The notes beneath the pieces were generated by a model. It did not search any database. It was not told the DNA's origin and saw only the letters and a list, made by a program, of their open reading frames with translations. Shown in pieces: positions 51,620-61,081 of a stretch of 64,000 bases of DNA. Within the stretch, counting starts at the first letter, position 1. Each line of letters starts with the position of its first letter. Source of the DNA: an uncultured Oribacterium sp. GTDB lineage: Bacteria > Bacillota > Clostridia > Lachnospirales > Lachnospiraceae. Where the stretch lies: contig CAMKKZ010000004.1 in NCBI GenBank assembly GCA_946413525.1, positions 1-64,000 of the forward strand. Reading direction: 5' to 3'. The position numbers were made by a program, and so were the translations under genes.

Positions 51620-52846
51620 ATGAGGAAATATATTACATCGGCAATTGTCGGGATGATGATCCTGTCTCTTTCCGCCTGCGGAGGCGCTTCGAAAGGGAGC
51701 GGGGCAGCAGGCGATGCCGCTGAGGCGGACGGAACATCGACTGAGGCGGCCGGCCGGTACGGCGCGCCTGCTGTTTTTTCAGAGGATGCCCCTCCGGCGG
51801 ATGCCTCAAGTGATGCCCCGGAGGATGTTTCGGAGGAGGCTCCCACGGATGTTTCCACGGCTGAGCCCACGGACGCTTCAGAGGGGGCGCCTTTGGATGC
51901 TTCATCAGAAGCTCCCGCTGACGCCTCGTCTGAGACGCCGCCGGATGCCCTGGGGGGTGCCGGGAAGGATGGAGAAGGGGCGGAAAGCGCCGGGGAAGAC
52001 AGCGGCAGGCAGGAGGCTGACGCCGATGTCGAGGAAGGCAGCTTTACAAGGTACGCGGGTATTTGGCGCGAGGATGGCAAGGAAGCCGGGAAGACCTACA
52101 TTATCCGAAACGATGGCAGATGGGTTTTTGTCAATGACGCGGGGGAATATGACAGGGACGGCGAAATTCGTCTTGGCGAAGAGGAAATTGGAGGCACCGT
52201 TCACAGGACGGTTGGCTTCTATGACAGCTTTGGCGAATTCGTCGAGAGCTTCTATGACGATGGCGGGGATCAGGCTCCGCTTGCGGATTTCCAGTTTGGA
52301 AACGGGGATGGCGAAAGGTATGTAAAGGAAGAGGCCGAGCTTTCGTCTCTGCCAATTCCTGAATTCCGTTATACGGGGGAGGGTGAATACCTTGCCCTTA
52401 TCACGGAGTATCAACTTGAGGAGATCTCGAAGGAATACAGCCAGGGCGATGTCAGCATACCCGCTCCGATGCTGCTCCATGTGGATGATTCCAATCCGGA
52501 CGATATCAAGGTCTTTGGCAATTTCTGGCTTTTCCAGTATGATTTGTACGGAAGGAAGCTCATTAATGTCAGCGGGGGCGAAATGCCGTCCGTATTCCAT
52601 TTTGCCCGGAAGGATGGCGGGCTTGAAATCATGTCCGTGGAGAAGGCCGGAGATGGGGCGCAGTACGGGGAGGACATCGCGCGGTTCTGCGAGGGTTACG
52701 ATGGCCTGGAGCAGGAGTTTTACAACACGAATGGCGAAAACCTGGAATCGGTACGGAAGGATTATATCGAAATGTACCGGGAGGACACGGGGCTTTTGAT
52801 TGACGCGTACCAGGACTTCGGATGGCAGGAGGTGGCGCTGAGTTAA
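51620..52846 (+). CDS. Lipoprotein with Asp/Ala/Ser/Glu-rich linker, unassigned domain
   Basis: 408 residues. The lipobox is LSLSACGG (Cys about 20). Residues about 25-140 are a repetitive acidic linker (DASSEAPADASSETPPD type), as in other surface lipoproteins of this window. A folded region of about 260 residues follows with no family that I recognise; TRYAGIWREDG and FGNFWLFQYDLYGRKLIN resemble small beta-rich extracellular domains. AAGGGAAG precedes the ATG. It lies 211 bases after the DUF5722 gene. Confidence 0.7.
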   Translation: MRKYITSAIVGMMILSLSACGGASKGSGAAGDAAEADGTSTEAAGRYGAPAVFSEDAPPADASSDAPEDVSEEAPTDVSTAEPTDASEGAPLDASSEAPADASSETPPDALGGAGKDGEGAESAGEDSGRQEADADVEEGSFTRYAGIWREDGKEAGKTYIIRNDGRWVFVNDAGEYDRDGEIRLGEEEIGGTVHRTVGFYDSFGEFVESFYDDGGDQAPLADFQFGNGDGERYVKEEAELSSLPIPEFRYTGEGEYLALITEYQLEEISKEYSQGDVSIPAPMLLHVDDSNPDDIKVFGNFWLFQYDLYGRKLINVSGGEMPSVFHFARKDGGLEIMSVEKAGDGAQYGEDIARFCEGYDGLEQEFYNTNGENLESVRKDYIEMYREDTGLLIDAYQDFGWQEVALS

Positions 52847-52854
52847 GTTTCCTG

Positions 52855-52950
52855 ATTAAGGTTTCGGATCAGGACCGTGGATTAAAGTTCAGGATCAAGC
52901 TTGTGGATCAAAGTTCTGAATTAGAGTTTCGGATCAAGGTTCGGGAGCGG
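52855..52950. repeat. Degenerate minisatellite before the ABC-F gene
   Basis: Repeats around GTTTCGGATCAAG and GTTCAGGATCAAG, arranged as roughly 26-bp double units, fill the gap downstream of the lipoprotein gene. Confidence 0.6.
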
Positions 52951-53037
52951 GAGCGAAGGCAGAGAGATGTTATTTAAGGCAGAGGCCCGGGGTGGAGACA
53001 GGTTCCCCCGGGCGGGGAACGAAGTACGGGAGTTTTC

Positions 53038-54675
53038 ATGATATCAGCTAATAATATTACTTATCGGGTTGGAAAAAAGGCGCTTTTTGAGGATGTTAAT
53101 ATTAAGTTCACAGAAGGGAACTGCTATGGCGTAATTGGTGCCAATGGGGCGGGAAAATCCACCTTCCTGAAGATTCTTTCGGGGGCTCTGGAGCCTACAT
53201 CAGGTGATATTGCCATCACGCCGGGGCAGAGGCTGTCCGTGTTGGAGCAGGATCAGTCCCGCTATGACGAATTCAGCGTGCTGGATACCGTCATTATGGG
53301 AAATAAGCGCCTTTATGATATCCGGATTGAGAAGGACGCACTTTACGCAAAACCGGATTTCTCCGATGAGGATGGGATGAAAGCTGCCGAGCTGGAGTCC
53401 GAATTCGCCCAGATGGACGGATGGAACGCAGAGCCTGACGCGGAAACGCTGCTGAACGGTCTCGGAATAGAAACGGAGCTGCACGGGAAGCAGATGTCTG
53501 AGCTGAAGGGTTCGGAAAAGGTCAAGGTTCTCCTGGCAAAGGCTTTGTTTGGCAATCCGGACATCCTGCTGCTGGACGAGCCCACGAACCATCTGGACTT
53601 AAGCTCGATTGAGTGGCTGGAGGATTTCCTGATAAATTTTGACAATACCGTGATCGTCGTCTCTCACGACCGTTACTTCCTGAACAAGGTATGCACGAAT
53701 ATTGCGGATATCGATTATGGAAAGATCACGCTTTTTGCGGGGAACTATGATTTCTGGTTTGAATCCTCCCAGCTTATCGTCCGGCAGCAGAAGGAGGCGA
53801 ACCGCAAGAAGGAGGAAAAGATCAAAGAGCTCCAGGAATTCATCCAGCGCTTTTCAGCGAACGCTTCGAAATCAAAGCAGGCTACTTCCAGGAAGCGTGC
53901 TTTGGAAAAGATTGAGCTGGAGGATATTAAGCCTTCTTCCCGGCAGTATCCATATATCAATTTCAAGCCGAACCGTGAGATCGGAAACGATGTGCTGATT
54001 GTAAGGGATCTGTCCAAGACCGTTCACGGCGTAAAGGTGCTGGACAAGATCAGCTTCATCCTTGGAAGGACGGACAAGGTGGCGCTGGTGGGACCGAACG
54101 AACTGGCCAAGACCACGCTGATGCAGATCATTTCCGGGGAAATGGAGCCGGATGAAGGGGATTACAAGTGGGGGCTGACAACTACCCAGAGTTATTTCCC
54201 GAAGGACAACAGCCGGGAGTTCCAGTCAGAGGATACTATTGTGGAGTGGCTGAGGCAGTACAGCCCGGACAAGGATACGCAGTTCGTGCGTGGTTATCTG
54301 GGAAGGATGCTTTTCAAGGGGGAGGACGGGACAAAGAAGCTGAATGTGCTCTCGGGAGGTGAACGCGTGCGCTGCATGCTTTCGAAGATGATGGTATCCG
54401 GGGCAAATGTCATTATCCTGGATGAGCCGACGGATCATCTGGACATGGAGGCAATTTCCGCACTGAATAACGGCCTGATCAAGTTTCCGGGCGTCATTAT
54501 TTTCTCCTCCAGGGATCATCAGGTGGTTGAGACCACCGCGAACCGCATTATGGAGATTATCGATGGAAAGCTGATCGACCGCATGTCAACGTATGACGAA
54601 TACCTGGCTTCGGATGAGGAAATCAAGAAGCGCTTTACCTTCACTCTTTCGGAGGCTGATTCGAAGGATAATTAA
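53038..54675 (+). CDS. ABC-F family ATPase (YkpA/YbiT type)
   Basis: 545 residues with two ATPase domains and no membrane part. The first Walker A is GANGAGKST and its signature is LKGSEK instead of LSGGE. The second Walker A is GPNELAKTT, a variant also known in the YkpA branch, and its signature is LSGGERVRC. Both Walker B motifs (LLLDEPTNHLD, IILDEPTDHLD) keep the catalytic Glu. The linker with coiled coil (about 240-290) is short, so this is a translation factor of the EttA/YbiT kind rather than an antibiotic-resistance type. Confidence 0.9.
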   Translation: MISANNITYRVGKKALFEDVNIKFTEGNCYGVIGANGAGKSTFLKILSGALEPTSGDIAITPGQRLSVLEQDQSRYDEFSVLDTVIMGNKRLYDIRIEKDALYAKPDFSDEDGMKAAELESEFAQMDGWNAEPDAETLLNGLGIETELHGKQMSELKGSEKVKVLLAKALFGNPDILLLDEPTNHLDLSSIEWLEDFLINFDNTVIVVSHDRYFLNKVCTNIADIDYGKITLFAGNYDFWFESSQLIVRQQKEANRKKEEKIKELQEFIQRFSANASKSKQATSRKRALEKIELEDIKPSSRQYPYINFKPNREIGNDVLIVRDLSKTVHGVKVLDKISFILGRTDKVALVGPNELAKTTLMQIISGEMEPDEGDYKWGLTTTQSYFPKDNSREFQSEDTIVEWLRQYSPDKDTQFVRGYLGRMLFKGEDGTKKLNVLSGGERVRCMLSKMMVSGANVIILDEPTDHLDMEAISALNNGLIKFPGVIIFSSRDHQVVETTANRIMEIIDGKLIDRMSTYDEYLASDEEIKKRFTFTLSEADSKDN

Positions 54676-54690
54676 GGAAATGTGATTTTA

Positions 54691-56229
54691 ATGAGGATGA
54701 GAAATCGTTCCAGAAAAAGGCAGGGTGGCAAAAGGGGGTTCCCGTCAGCCCGGGCGGCGCTAATGCTTGTGGCAGCCGCCCTTTTTTTGCTGTTCTTTAT
54801 GGGTCTGCATTTTGCGAGAAGAAATGCAGAAAGAGACGGGGACGGAATTGAAATCGAGTCGGAGAAGTACCCGGAGATTGAAAGCGGGGGCGAAAAGGAA
54901 GGGAGTCCGGCCAGTGGAGCTACGGGTGCTGCGGATGGCGGCGATAATAGTGCTGAGCATAAGGATGGTAATAATGGCGGCGAATATGAAGATGGCGGGC
55001 ATAAGGAGGGTGAATCTGAAGAAGGTGAATATAAAGAGGGCGTAGAAGTTCTCGAAGTCGTTGAAAGCACGGGAGGATCTGGTGACGCGGAGGGTGAAGG
55101 GGAAATTCCCGGGGATGTGATTGGTCCTCCTTACCCGCTTCTGGAGGGTGGGAAGGCTGTCGGCATCTTTCTCTCGGGCAGCGCCGGGGAGGAAGGCGGG
55201 CGGACCGAGTTGTTGCTGGAAGCTCTGGAAAAGGCGGAATGTCCGGCTGCAGTCCATTATGCCGAAGGCAGGCAGGAAGAGCAGACGTCCGCCGTGCTTG
55301 CCGCGATAGAGAATTCAGTGGGCATCCTTGTGGTTGAACCTGTGAATCCGATGGATCGGTCATTGTCGCAGGCGGCGGATCTTGCGATGGAAAGGGGCAT
55401 TCCCTTCGTTTCTTATTGTTCCCTGCTTCAAAATTCCATGGGGGTGGGGTGGCATGTGGCTTATGATCCCTACGTAGTCGGGGACAAGGTGGCGGAACAG
55501 ATGATCTCCGAATTGCAGCCGGAGCCAGGCATTGAAAAAAACATAGAGATTTTTGCCGGAGACCCGGAGGATCCCGATCTTCTATACAACTATCCCGGGC
55601 TCATGATAAAGCTTTTCCCTTATATACAGAATGCTTCAATCCGTGTACCCTCCAATGAAACAGAGATGGAACAGGTGACGGTTTTTGATTTTTCGGAGGA
55701 GGCTGCCGCCGAAAGGATGCGAAGACTTCTGAACTCTTATTATAATATTGGAGCTGGAAACGGCGAACGGCGTCTGGATGCGGTCATTTGTATGGACGAG
55801 CGCATGTTTTCGGGCATCCAGCGGGTTCTTCTGGAGGTCTGGCCCCCGGTTGCAAGGGATGTGGCATTGGCTGAGACTGGGTCTGAGGGAAAAACAGGGG
55901 ATAAAACGTCAGGAGGGGAAGAAGGAGAAGGGCAAGGACTGGAAAGGGAAAATGGAGATGGAGATGGTGATGTTGGCGATGAGGGTTCTGTGACAATTAT
56001 GAACCCCGATATTCCGCTGGTTTTCCTGCCCGCCTTTGTTGGAGACGGGAAGATTCTTGCCGGGGATATTCCGGAAAACGCGCGTATCATTGGGCTTTCC
56101 GAGGAAAGAATTGCGGAAGCCTGTGCCGGCATTATCCTTAAGATCGCTAAGGGGACGGCGGATAATGGCTCTGTCCCGTCAAGGTATAACGGGGCAAAAA
56201 AAGTGCCGGAGCTGCTGCTCCGGCCATGA
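54691..56229 (+). CDS. Membrane-anchored sugar-binding-like protein with low-complexity inserts
   Basis: About 512 residues. After a basic N-terminus, one membrane helix (around residues 25-43) is not followed by a lipobox. A Glu/Gly/Asp repeat region (about 50-150) precedes a type I periplasmic-binding fold (Peripla_BP_4-like): GKAVGIFLSGSAGEEGG, ILVVEPVNPMD, GIPFVSYCSLLQ, DPYVVGDKVAEQMI. A second acidic insert (about 400-440, GEEGEGQGLERENGDGDGD) lies inside the second lobe. Such anchored receptors may feed a sensor or transporter, but none is adjacent. The start at 54691 is uncertain (54682 GTG and 54697 ATG are possible). Confidence 0.75.
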   Translation: MRMRNRSRKRQGGKRGFPSARAALMLVAAALFLLFFMGLHFARRNAERDGDGIEIESEKYPEIESGGEKEGSPASGATGAADGGDNSAEHKDGNNGGEYEDGGHKEGESEEGEYKEGVEVLEVVESTGGSGDAEGEGEIPGDVIGPPYPLLEGGKAVGIFLSGSAGEEGGRTELLLEALEKAECPAAVHYAEGRQEEQTSAVLAAIENSVGILVVEPVNPMDRSLSQAADLAMERGIPFVSYCSLLQNSMGVGWHVAYDPYVVGDKVAEQMISELQPEPGIEKNIEIFAGDPEDPDLLYNYPGLMIKLFPYIQNASIRVPSNETEMEQVTVFDFSEEAAAERMRRLLNSYYNIGAGNGERRLDAVICMDERMFSGIQRVLLEVWPPVARDVALAETGSEGKTGDKTSGGEEGEGQGLERENGDGDGDVGDEGSVTIMNPDIPLVFLPAFVGDGKILAGDIPENARIIGLSEERIAEACAGIILKIAKGTADNGSVPSRYNGAKKVPELLLRP

Positions 56230-56263
56230 CACGGAATATCCAATTCCCACGCGGCGGAACCTC

Positions 56264-57223
56264 TCAATACATGCCGAGCAGGCGGAACAGGAAGGCCCAG
56301 AGGAAAAGGGAGAAGGAGCATAGCGCGCTGGTGATTACGACGATGTCGCCGGCCAGGGCCGCGTCTCCGCCCATCTGCTGAGCCATGGTGTAAGAAGCTG
56401 CAGCAGTCGAGGAGCCGCACATTGCTATGAAGGAAACGAATTCCGCCCCGCGGAAGCCCATGAGCGCCGCGACAGGAAGCACGAGGGCGGGAATGATGAT
56501 GAGCCTTCCCAGGCAGACAGCAAAGAGCTGTGCCTTATGCGTCCTGATATTTGCTATGCGGAAAGAGGCTCCCAGCAGGAAAAGCATCATCGGGCTGGCT
56601 ACGCGCCCCATGTCCCGCAGGCAGGTTTCGAGAGGCACCGGAAGGCGGATGCCGGAAAAGAGGACAATGAGGCCGGCGGCGCTTCCGATTATCAGGGGGT
56701 TTTTCAGAACGTCAATCGCAAGCTTCCAAGGAGAGAGCCTGTGCGCTTCCCCTTCGCCGGAAGCGTTATGGAAGGCCTCCAAAGTGATTACGGCAAGGGC
56801 GTTGAAAATTGGAACTATGACAGCGCCCAAAATTGAGGCTACTCCCAACGCTTCGGGACCCACAAGGCCGGAAACAAAAGGCAGGCCCAAAATGACATAA
56901 TTAGAACGATACAGGCCCTGGACAACCACCCCGCGCTGGGCGTTGTCTTTTACGAATCGCATCGCGTAGCAGAGGCTCAGCGCGTAATAGGTCAATACGG
57001 CGATGACGCCGAAAAGCAGCGCCTTAAGGCGTATGGTGTTGCTGAGGTCGGAAACATAAATGTTGTAAAAGCACATGATCGGCATAAAGGCCTTGAAGGT
57101 TACGGCATTCATGCGGGGGACATCGCTTTCCTTGATCCAGCCCGCTTTTTGAGCCAGGAGACCGGCTGACATTGTCAGAAAAATTGGCAGTACCGCATTG
57201 ACGCAAAGAAAAAAGCTTTCCAT
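56264..57223 (-). CDS. AEC-family auxin-efflux-like transporter
   Basis: 319 residues from ATG 57223 with about ten membrane helices (start ESFFLCVNAVLPIFLTMSAG; closing AMCGSSTAAASYTMAQQMGG). The family exports or imports organic acids such as malate; here the substrate is unknown. The start is chosen because the hydrophobic domain begins right after it and GGATGGTAAG lies upstream; the longer frame is spurious. It diverges from the sugar isomerase gene 96 bases away, so both may share a control region. Confidence 0.88.
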   Translation of the reverse strand: MESFFLCVNAVLPIFLTMSAGLLAQKAGWIKESDVPRMNAVTFKAFMPIMCFYNIYVSDLSNTIRLKALLFGVIAVLTYYALSLCYAMRFVKDNAQRGVVVQGLYRSNYVILGLPFVSGLVGPEALGVASILGAVIVPIFNALAVITLEAFHNASGEGEAHRLSPWKLAIDVLKNPLIIGSAAGLIVLFSGIRLPVPLETCLRDMGRVASPMMLFLLGASFRIANIRTHKAQLFAVCLGRLIIIPALVLPVAALMGFRGAEFVSFIAMCGSSTAAASYTMAQQMGGDAALAGDIVVITSALCSFSLFLWAFLFRLLGMY

Positions 57224-57319
57224 AATCTTACCATCCGTTGTATATAATTTTAGAACTATAATTATCATATTCAAGAGTTGAAAAAAGTAAAGTGAAAAAT
57301 TGGCTTGGAGGTAACAATT

Positions 57320-58177
57320 ATGCAAATACAGATCGGGATCAGGCTCCATGATGTGAATAAGGATGGGACAAAAGAAGAAAAATCCCTTGAATCCCGGGCG
57401 GCGAAGGCGCGGGAGGAGGGCTTTTCCTGTGTGCACCTTGCTTTGTCAAAGGTTCTTGAGGGAGTGACTTTTGACGGCGCCGCCCTGACTGAGGGGCTGG
57501 CGGCCCATGTGAAGAGGGTTTTTGACAGGGAGGGGCTGGATATCGCGGTTTTGGGCTGCTATCTGAACCTGGCTCACCCGGATCCGGCAAAGCTTTCCGA
57601 AATCCAGGAACGTTATTACGCGAATCTGCGCGTTGCCCATCTGATGGGGGCCGGCGTGGTAGGGACGGAAACGGGGGCACCGAACGCGGAGTACAAATTC
57701 GATGCGGAAACTCATGGGGAGGCAGCTCTTGATACCTTTATCCGAAATCTTTCGCCTGTGGTGGAGGAAGCGGAAAGGCGGGGCGTGACGATGGCCATAG
57801 AGCCTGTCCGGAAGCATATTGTATATAATGCCGATAGGGCCCTTGCCGTCCTGAAAGCCATCGGGAGCAGGAATCTCCGTATTATTTTTGACCCTGTCAA
57901 TCTTCTGGACACGGATAACGTGGGGCAGCGGGAGAAGGTGATTGGAGAGGCCATGGAGAAGCTTTGTGACCACATCGCGGTCGTCCATCTTAAGGATTTT
58001 GTAATTGAGGACGGCATACGTTGCGGGGCGGCTGGAACCGGAGTGATGGATTATACGGAAATCATGCGCTTTCTGAAGGCGCGGAAACCTTTTGTGCAGG
58101 CTACTCTGGAAAATACCGATAATTCCACAGCGGTCGGCGCGAGACGTTTTCTGGAAGAATTGTACGAAAGAGTTTAA
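57320..58177 (+). CDS. Sugar phosphate isomerase/epimerase-like TIM barrel
   Basis: 285 residues from ATG 57320 (GGAGGT site). Xylose isomerase-like TIM barrel (AP endonuclease 2 fold). Metal-binding residues are expected in AIEPVRKHI (Glu), IIFDPVNLLD (Asp), VHLKDFVI (His, Asp) and ATLENTDNS (Glu). Members isomerise keto- and aldo-sugars, inosose or hydroxypyruvate. It precedes the sugar transporter operon, and a role in handling the imported sugar is plausible. Confidence 0.85.
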   Translation: MQIQIGIRLHDVNKDGTKEEKSLESRAAKAREEGFSCVHLALSKVLEGVTFDGAALTEGLAAHVKRVFDREGLDIAVLGCYLNLAHPDPAKLSEIQERYYANLRVAHLMGAGVVGTETGAPNAEYKFDAETHGEAALDTFIRNLSPVVEEAERRGVTMAIEPVRKHIVYNADRALAVLKAIGSRNLRIIFDPVNLLDTDNVGQREKVIGEAMEKLCDHIAVVHLKDFVIEDGIRCGAAGTGVMDYTEIMRFLKARKPFVQATLENTDNSTAVGARRFLEELYERV

Positions 58178-58191
58178 TTCGGCATTATCTT

Positions 58192-58218
58192 CCCTATCAG
58201 AGTGGGTTTTGGCTGCCC
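58192..58218. repeat. Short dispersed repeat shared with 12416-12442
   Basis: CCCTATCAGAGTGGGTTTTG here and CCCTATCAGATTGGGTTTTG at 12416, with the match continuing GGCTG. It covers about 27 bases with two differences. The rest of the gap to 58436 contains AT-rich sequence only. Confidence 0.6.
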
Positions 58219-58436
58219 TGATTTAATGACAAAGCGATGCGGTATTGCATCTGGAAGGCTTCATAAAGCGTAACTATTAAGCATATTATCCAAAGGACAC
58301 GGGGCGATGAAAATGCCCTGTGTCCATTTTTTACATGGAAAACGCCGTTTTTGCCATATACCAAAGTGATATTTGACATTATAATTGAAAAAAATACAGA
58401 TGAGGTTGGCAGAAAGAAAATGGGAATGGTTAATGA

Positions 58437-59033
58437 ATGAGAGAAAGACGGTTGACATTACGACAGTACAGGAACATTGACCTGCTTTGTTTCGCGGCCA
58501 TGCTGGTCGTCTCTGAATATGTTATCTCTGCTGCCGCGGGAAAATGGTTTCCGGGACAGCCTTTCGTTGTGTCTGTAACAGCCTCTCTTACATCCATTGT
58601 CCTGATGCGCTGGGGAGCCTGGGCGGCATTTCATGCCGTTCTTGGCGGGCTGGTTCTGTGCGTATCTTCAGGCGGGATAGGGCAGCAGTATGCCATTTAC
58701 TGCATCGGTAATCTGGCGTCGCTGTTTTCGCTTTTTATCATTCGCTGGATTGGTTCGGAAAGGATCCGGGAGAGCAGTACGCTCTCCCTGTTCTTTGCCG
58801 CATCGGTGCAGCTTTTGATGCAGGCGGGACGCGCCCTGACGGCCGTGGTATTGGGAATGCGGCTATCCGACTGTGTCGTGTTCTTTTCCACGGACTCGCT
58901 GAGTCTTCTTTTTACACTGCTCATCATCTGGATTGCCCGCCGATTGGATGGGATCTTTGAGGATCAAAAAACTTATCTCCTCCGCCTGCAGGAAGCGGAC
59001 GGCAGCGGGGAGAGGAAAAAAAGGAGGATTTAA
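58437..59033 (+). CDS. Six-helix membrane protein upstream of the sugar permeases (ECF S-component-like)
   Basis: 198 residues with five or six membrane helices, a topology like the S-components of ECF transporters (FAAMLVVSEYVISAAAGKW, SVTASLTSIVLMRWG, LSLFFAASVQLLMQAGRAL). The C-terminal tail RLDGIFEDQKTYLLRLQ is cytoplasmic and charged. The stop TAA and the GTG of the next gene are one base apart, so the two are translationally linked. It may be an accessory membrane subunit or chaperone for the permeases; no vitamin-specific signature is visible. Confidence 0.72.
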   Translation: MRERRLTLRQYRNIDLLCFAAMLVVSEYVISAAAGKWFPGQPFVVSVTASLTSIVLMRWGAWAAFHAVLGGLVLCVSSGGIGQQYAIYCIGNLASLFSLFIIRWIGSERIRESSTLSLFFAASVQLLMQAGRALTAVVLGMRLSDCVVFFSTDSLSLLFTLLIIWIARRLDGIFEDQKTYLLRLQEADGSGERKKRRI

Positions 59034-59034
59034 T

Positions 59035-60087
59035 GTGAAAGCAATGGCAGCGGATTTTCTGATTTATGATGAGGCCACCGGCTCTTATCGGGAAAATCCG
59101 GAACAGGCAGTTCGCGATGACGTGGAGAAGCATTACTGGCTCCATGTCGGGCGTACGATCATGAAGGACTGGCGCCTTTACATCATGCTGGTCCCTATGC
59201 TCCTGATCTTCCTGTTCTGGCGTTATTTTCCTATGTATGAGCTTTTGGGCTGCTTCAAGGTATCCGATGAAGTCAAACCAGTCTCCCAGCAGTTGTTCAG
59301 CGGGTTTTCCTATTTCAAACGGCTTCTGATCGGAGGGGACAGCCTTTCCACGGAGTTCTGGAGGGCGCTTCGGAATACCTTCCTGCTGAGCTTCTACGGC
59401 TTGTGTTTCGGCTTCCCGATGCCGGTCATCCTGGCTTTGTTCTTTAATGAGATCAAATCCAACATCGCCCGGAGCGTTTACCAGGTGCTGACGTATCTGC
59501 CGAAATTCATGTCCACGGTCGTCATGACATCATTAGTCACCATGCTTGTGAAGCAGGGTTCCCTGACCAGCGGCATGGGCATTGTCAGCCAACTGATGGT
59601 AAACCTTGGCTGGGTCACGCAGGAGGTCGGTTACGGTGGTCTCCTGAGGAATCCCGAGTTTTTCCGCCCGATTTATATCATAAGCGGCATATGGGAGAGC
59701 GCGGGCTACGATTCCATCGTTTTCTTTGCGGCTATTATCGCAATTTCTCCGACCAGCTATGAGGCCGCCCAGATTGACGGAGCGGGCAAGATGGCGCAGA
59801 TGCGCTATGTGGTGCTTCCCAGCATCCTGTCCACCATCGTGATCATGCTGATCACCAGGATTGGTTCGTTGTTGTCCATCGGCTATGAAAAGGTTTTGCT
59901 GTTATACAACACGAACACATATGTTACGGCCGATGTGGTTTCCACCTTTGCCCAGCGTTACGGTCTTCTCGGTGCATCCAAAGGGATTGCATCCGCTGCC
60001 GAGATGATGAATAACGTGATCGGCATGCTTCTGGTCATCGGGGCCAATTCGATTGCGCGCAGGGCTTCCGATGTTTCACTCTATTAA
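59035..60087 (+). CDS. lplB: Sugar ABC transporter permease (LplB type)
   Basis: 350 residues from GTG 59035 (AAGGAGG seven bases upstream). A cytoplasmic N-terminus of about 45 residues leads to six membrane helices. The EAA motif SYEAAQIDGAGKMAQMRYVVLP docks on the ATPase. LplB-like permeases import polysaccharide fragments or oligosaccharides with a YtcP partner and a lipoprotein, using a shared MsmX-type ATPase; no ATPase gene is present here. The final GVTVNSIARR-like tail is typical. Confidence 0.93.
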   Translation: MKAMAADFLIYDEATGSYRENPEQAVRDDVEKHYWLHVGRTIMKDWRLYIMLVPMLLIFLFWRYFPMYELLGCFKVSDEVKPVSQQLFSGFSYFKRLLIGGDSLSTEFWRALRNTFLLSFYGLCFGFPMPVILALFFNEIKSNIARSVYQVLTYLPKFMSTVVMTSLVTMLVKQGSLTSGMGIVSQLMVNLGWVTQEVGYGGLLRNPEFFRPIYIISGIWESAGYDSIVFFAAIIAISPTSYEAAQIDGAGKMAQMRYVVLPSILSTIVIMLITRIGSLLSIGYEKVLLLYNTNTYVTADVVSTFAQRYGLLGASKGIASAAEMMNNVIGMLLVIGANSIARRASDVSLY

Positions 60088-60101
60088 ATAAGGAGGAGCT
60101 T

Positions 60102-60992
60102 ATGAGAAGAAAACTTGAGATCTCTGAGCTTGTATTCAAGATCATCAGCTATACCCTCCTGACGGTATTTGCTCTGTGCTGCCTGTATCCTTTCGTCTAT
60201 GCCATTTCCGCTTCCATCAGCGGTCGGCATGCGGTGGATTACAGCGAGATCGTTCTTTTCCCAAAGGGCATTCAGTATGATGCCTTCGCAAGGATGTTTA
60301 ATGACAACATGTTCTGGAACGCGTATTCCAATACCTTGTTCCTGACCTTTTACGGCACGATCTGGTGCCTCCTGACATCCATCCTGGGAGCTTACGCGCT
60401 GAGCAAGAAGCGACTCCTGTTCAGAAAGTTTTTCAACTTCTTCCTGGTTTTCACGATGTGGTTCTCAGCCGGCATCGTGCCCCAGTACCTTAATTATTTG
60501 CAGACAAAGGCGGTGTTCAATTCGGTGGGCATCATGGATGACAAATGGCTTGTTGTCATTGCCATGGGTATGGCGGCCATGAACATTATCCTTCTCCGGA
60601 ATGCTTTTGAGGGTGTGCCCAGCGAGATCGAGGAGGCAGCCATCGTGGACGGTGCCAGCGAGTTCCAGGTCCTGAGCCAGGTTTACATTCCGATGAGCAA
60701 GTCTACGATTGCCACGGTGGCTTTGTTCTTCGCCATTTCCCGATGGAATGGATACTTCTGGGCGAGGCAGATGATTTCCAACTCGAATGAGCATCCGCTT
60801 CAGGTTTTCATCCGTCTTCGTCTTGAGCAGTATACTGATCCGGAGGCCATGGCCGGATGGAACGAGGTATTTGCTTCCGATTCCGTGATCTATGCCCTGA
60901 TCGTATGTTCAATTGTACCGATTCTTATCATTTATCCTTTCATTCAGAAGTATTTCGCGAAGGGCGTGAATGTTGGCGGCGTGAAGGAATAA
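60102..60992 (+). CDS. Sugar ABC transporter permease (YtcP/LplC type)
   Basis: 296 residues with six membrane helices and the EAA motif PSEIEEAAIVDGASEFQVL. AAGGAGGAG precedes the ATG, and it follows lplB by 14 bases. It forms a heterodimeric channel with LplB, importing an oligosaccharide. The C-terminal IIYPFIQKYFAKGVNVGGVK is standard for the family. Confidence 0.94.
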   Translation: MRRKLEISELVFKIISYTLLTVFALCCLYPFVYAISASISGRHAVDYSEIVLFPKGIQYDAFARMFNDNMFWNAYSNTLFLTFYGTIWCLLTSILGAYALSKKRLLFRKFFNFFLVFTMWFSAGIVPQYLNYLQTKAVFNSVGIMDDKWLVVIAMGMAAMNIILLRNAFEGVPSEIEEAAIVDGASEFQVLSQVYIPMSKSTIATVALFFAISRWNGYFWARQMISNSNEHPLQVFIRLRLEQYTDPEAMAGWNEVFASDSVIYALIVCSIVPILIIYPFIQKYFAKGVNVGGVKE

Positions 60993-61081
60993 GGAATAAG
61001 GAATAAGGAATCGCGCAAGAATATAGAATCGTGAATAATAAAGAAGATAACAAGGTAATAATGTTTTGGAGGAATGAATAA

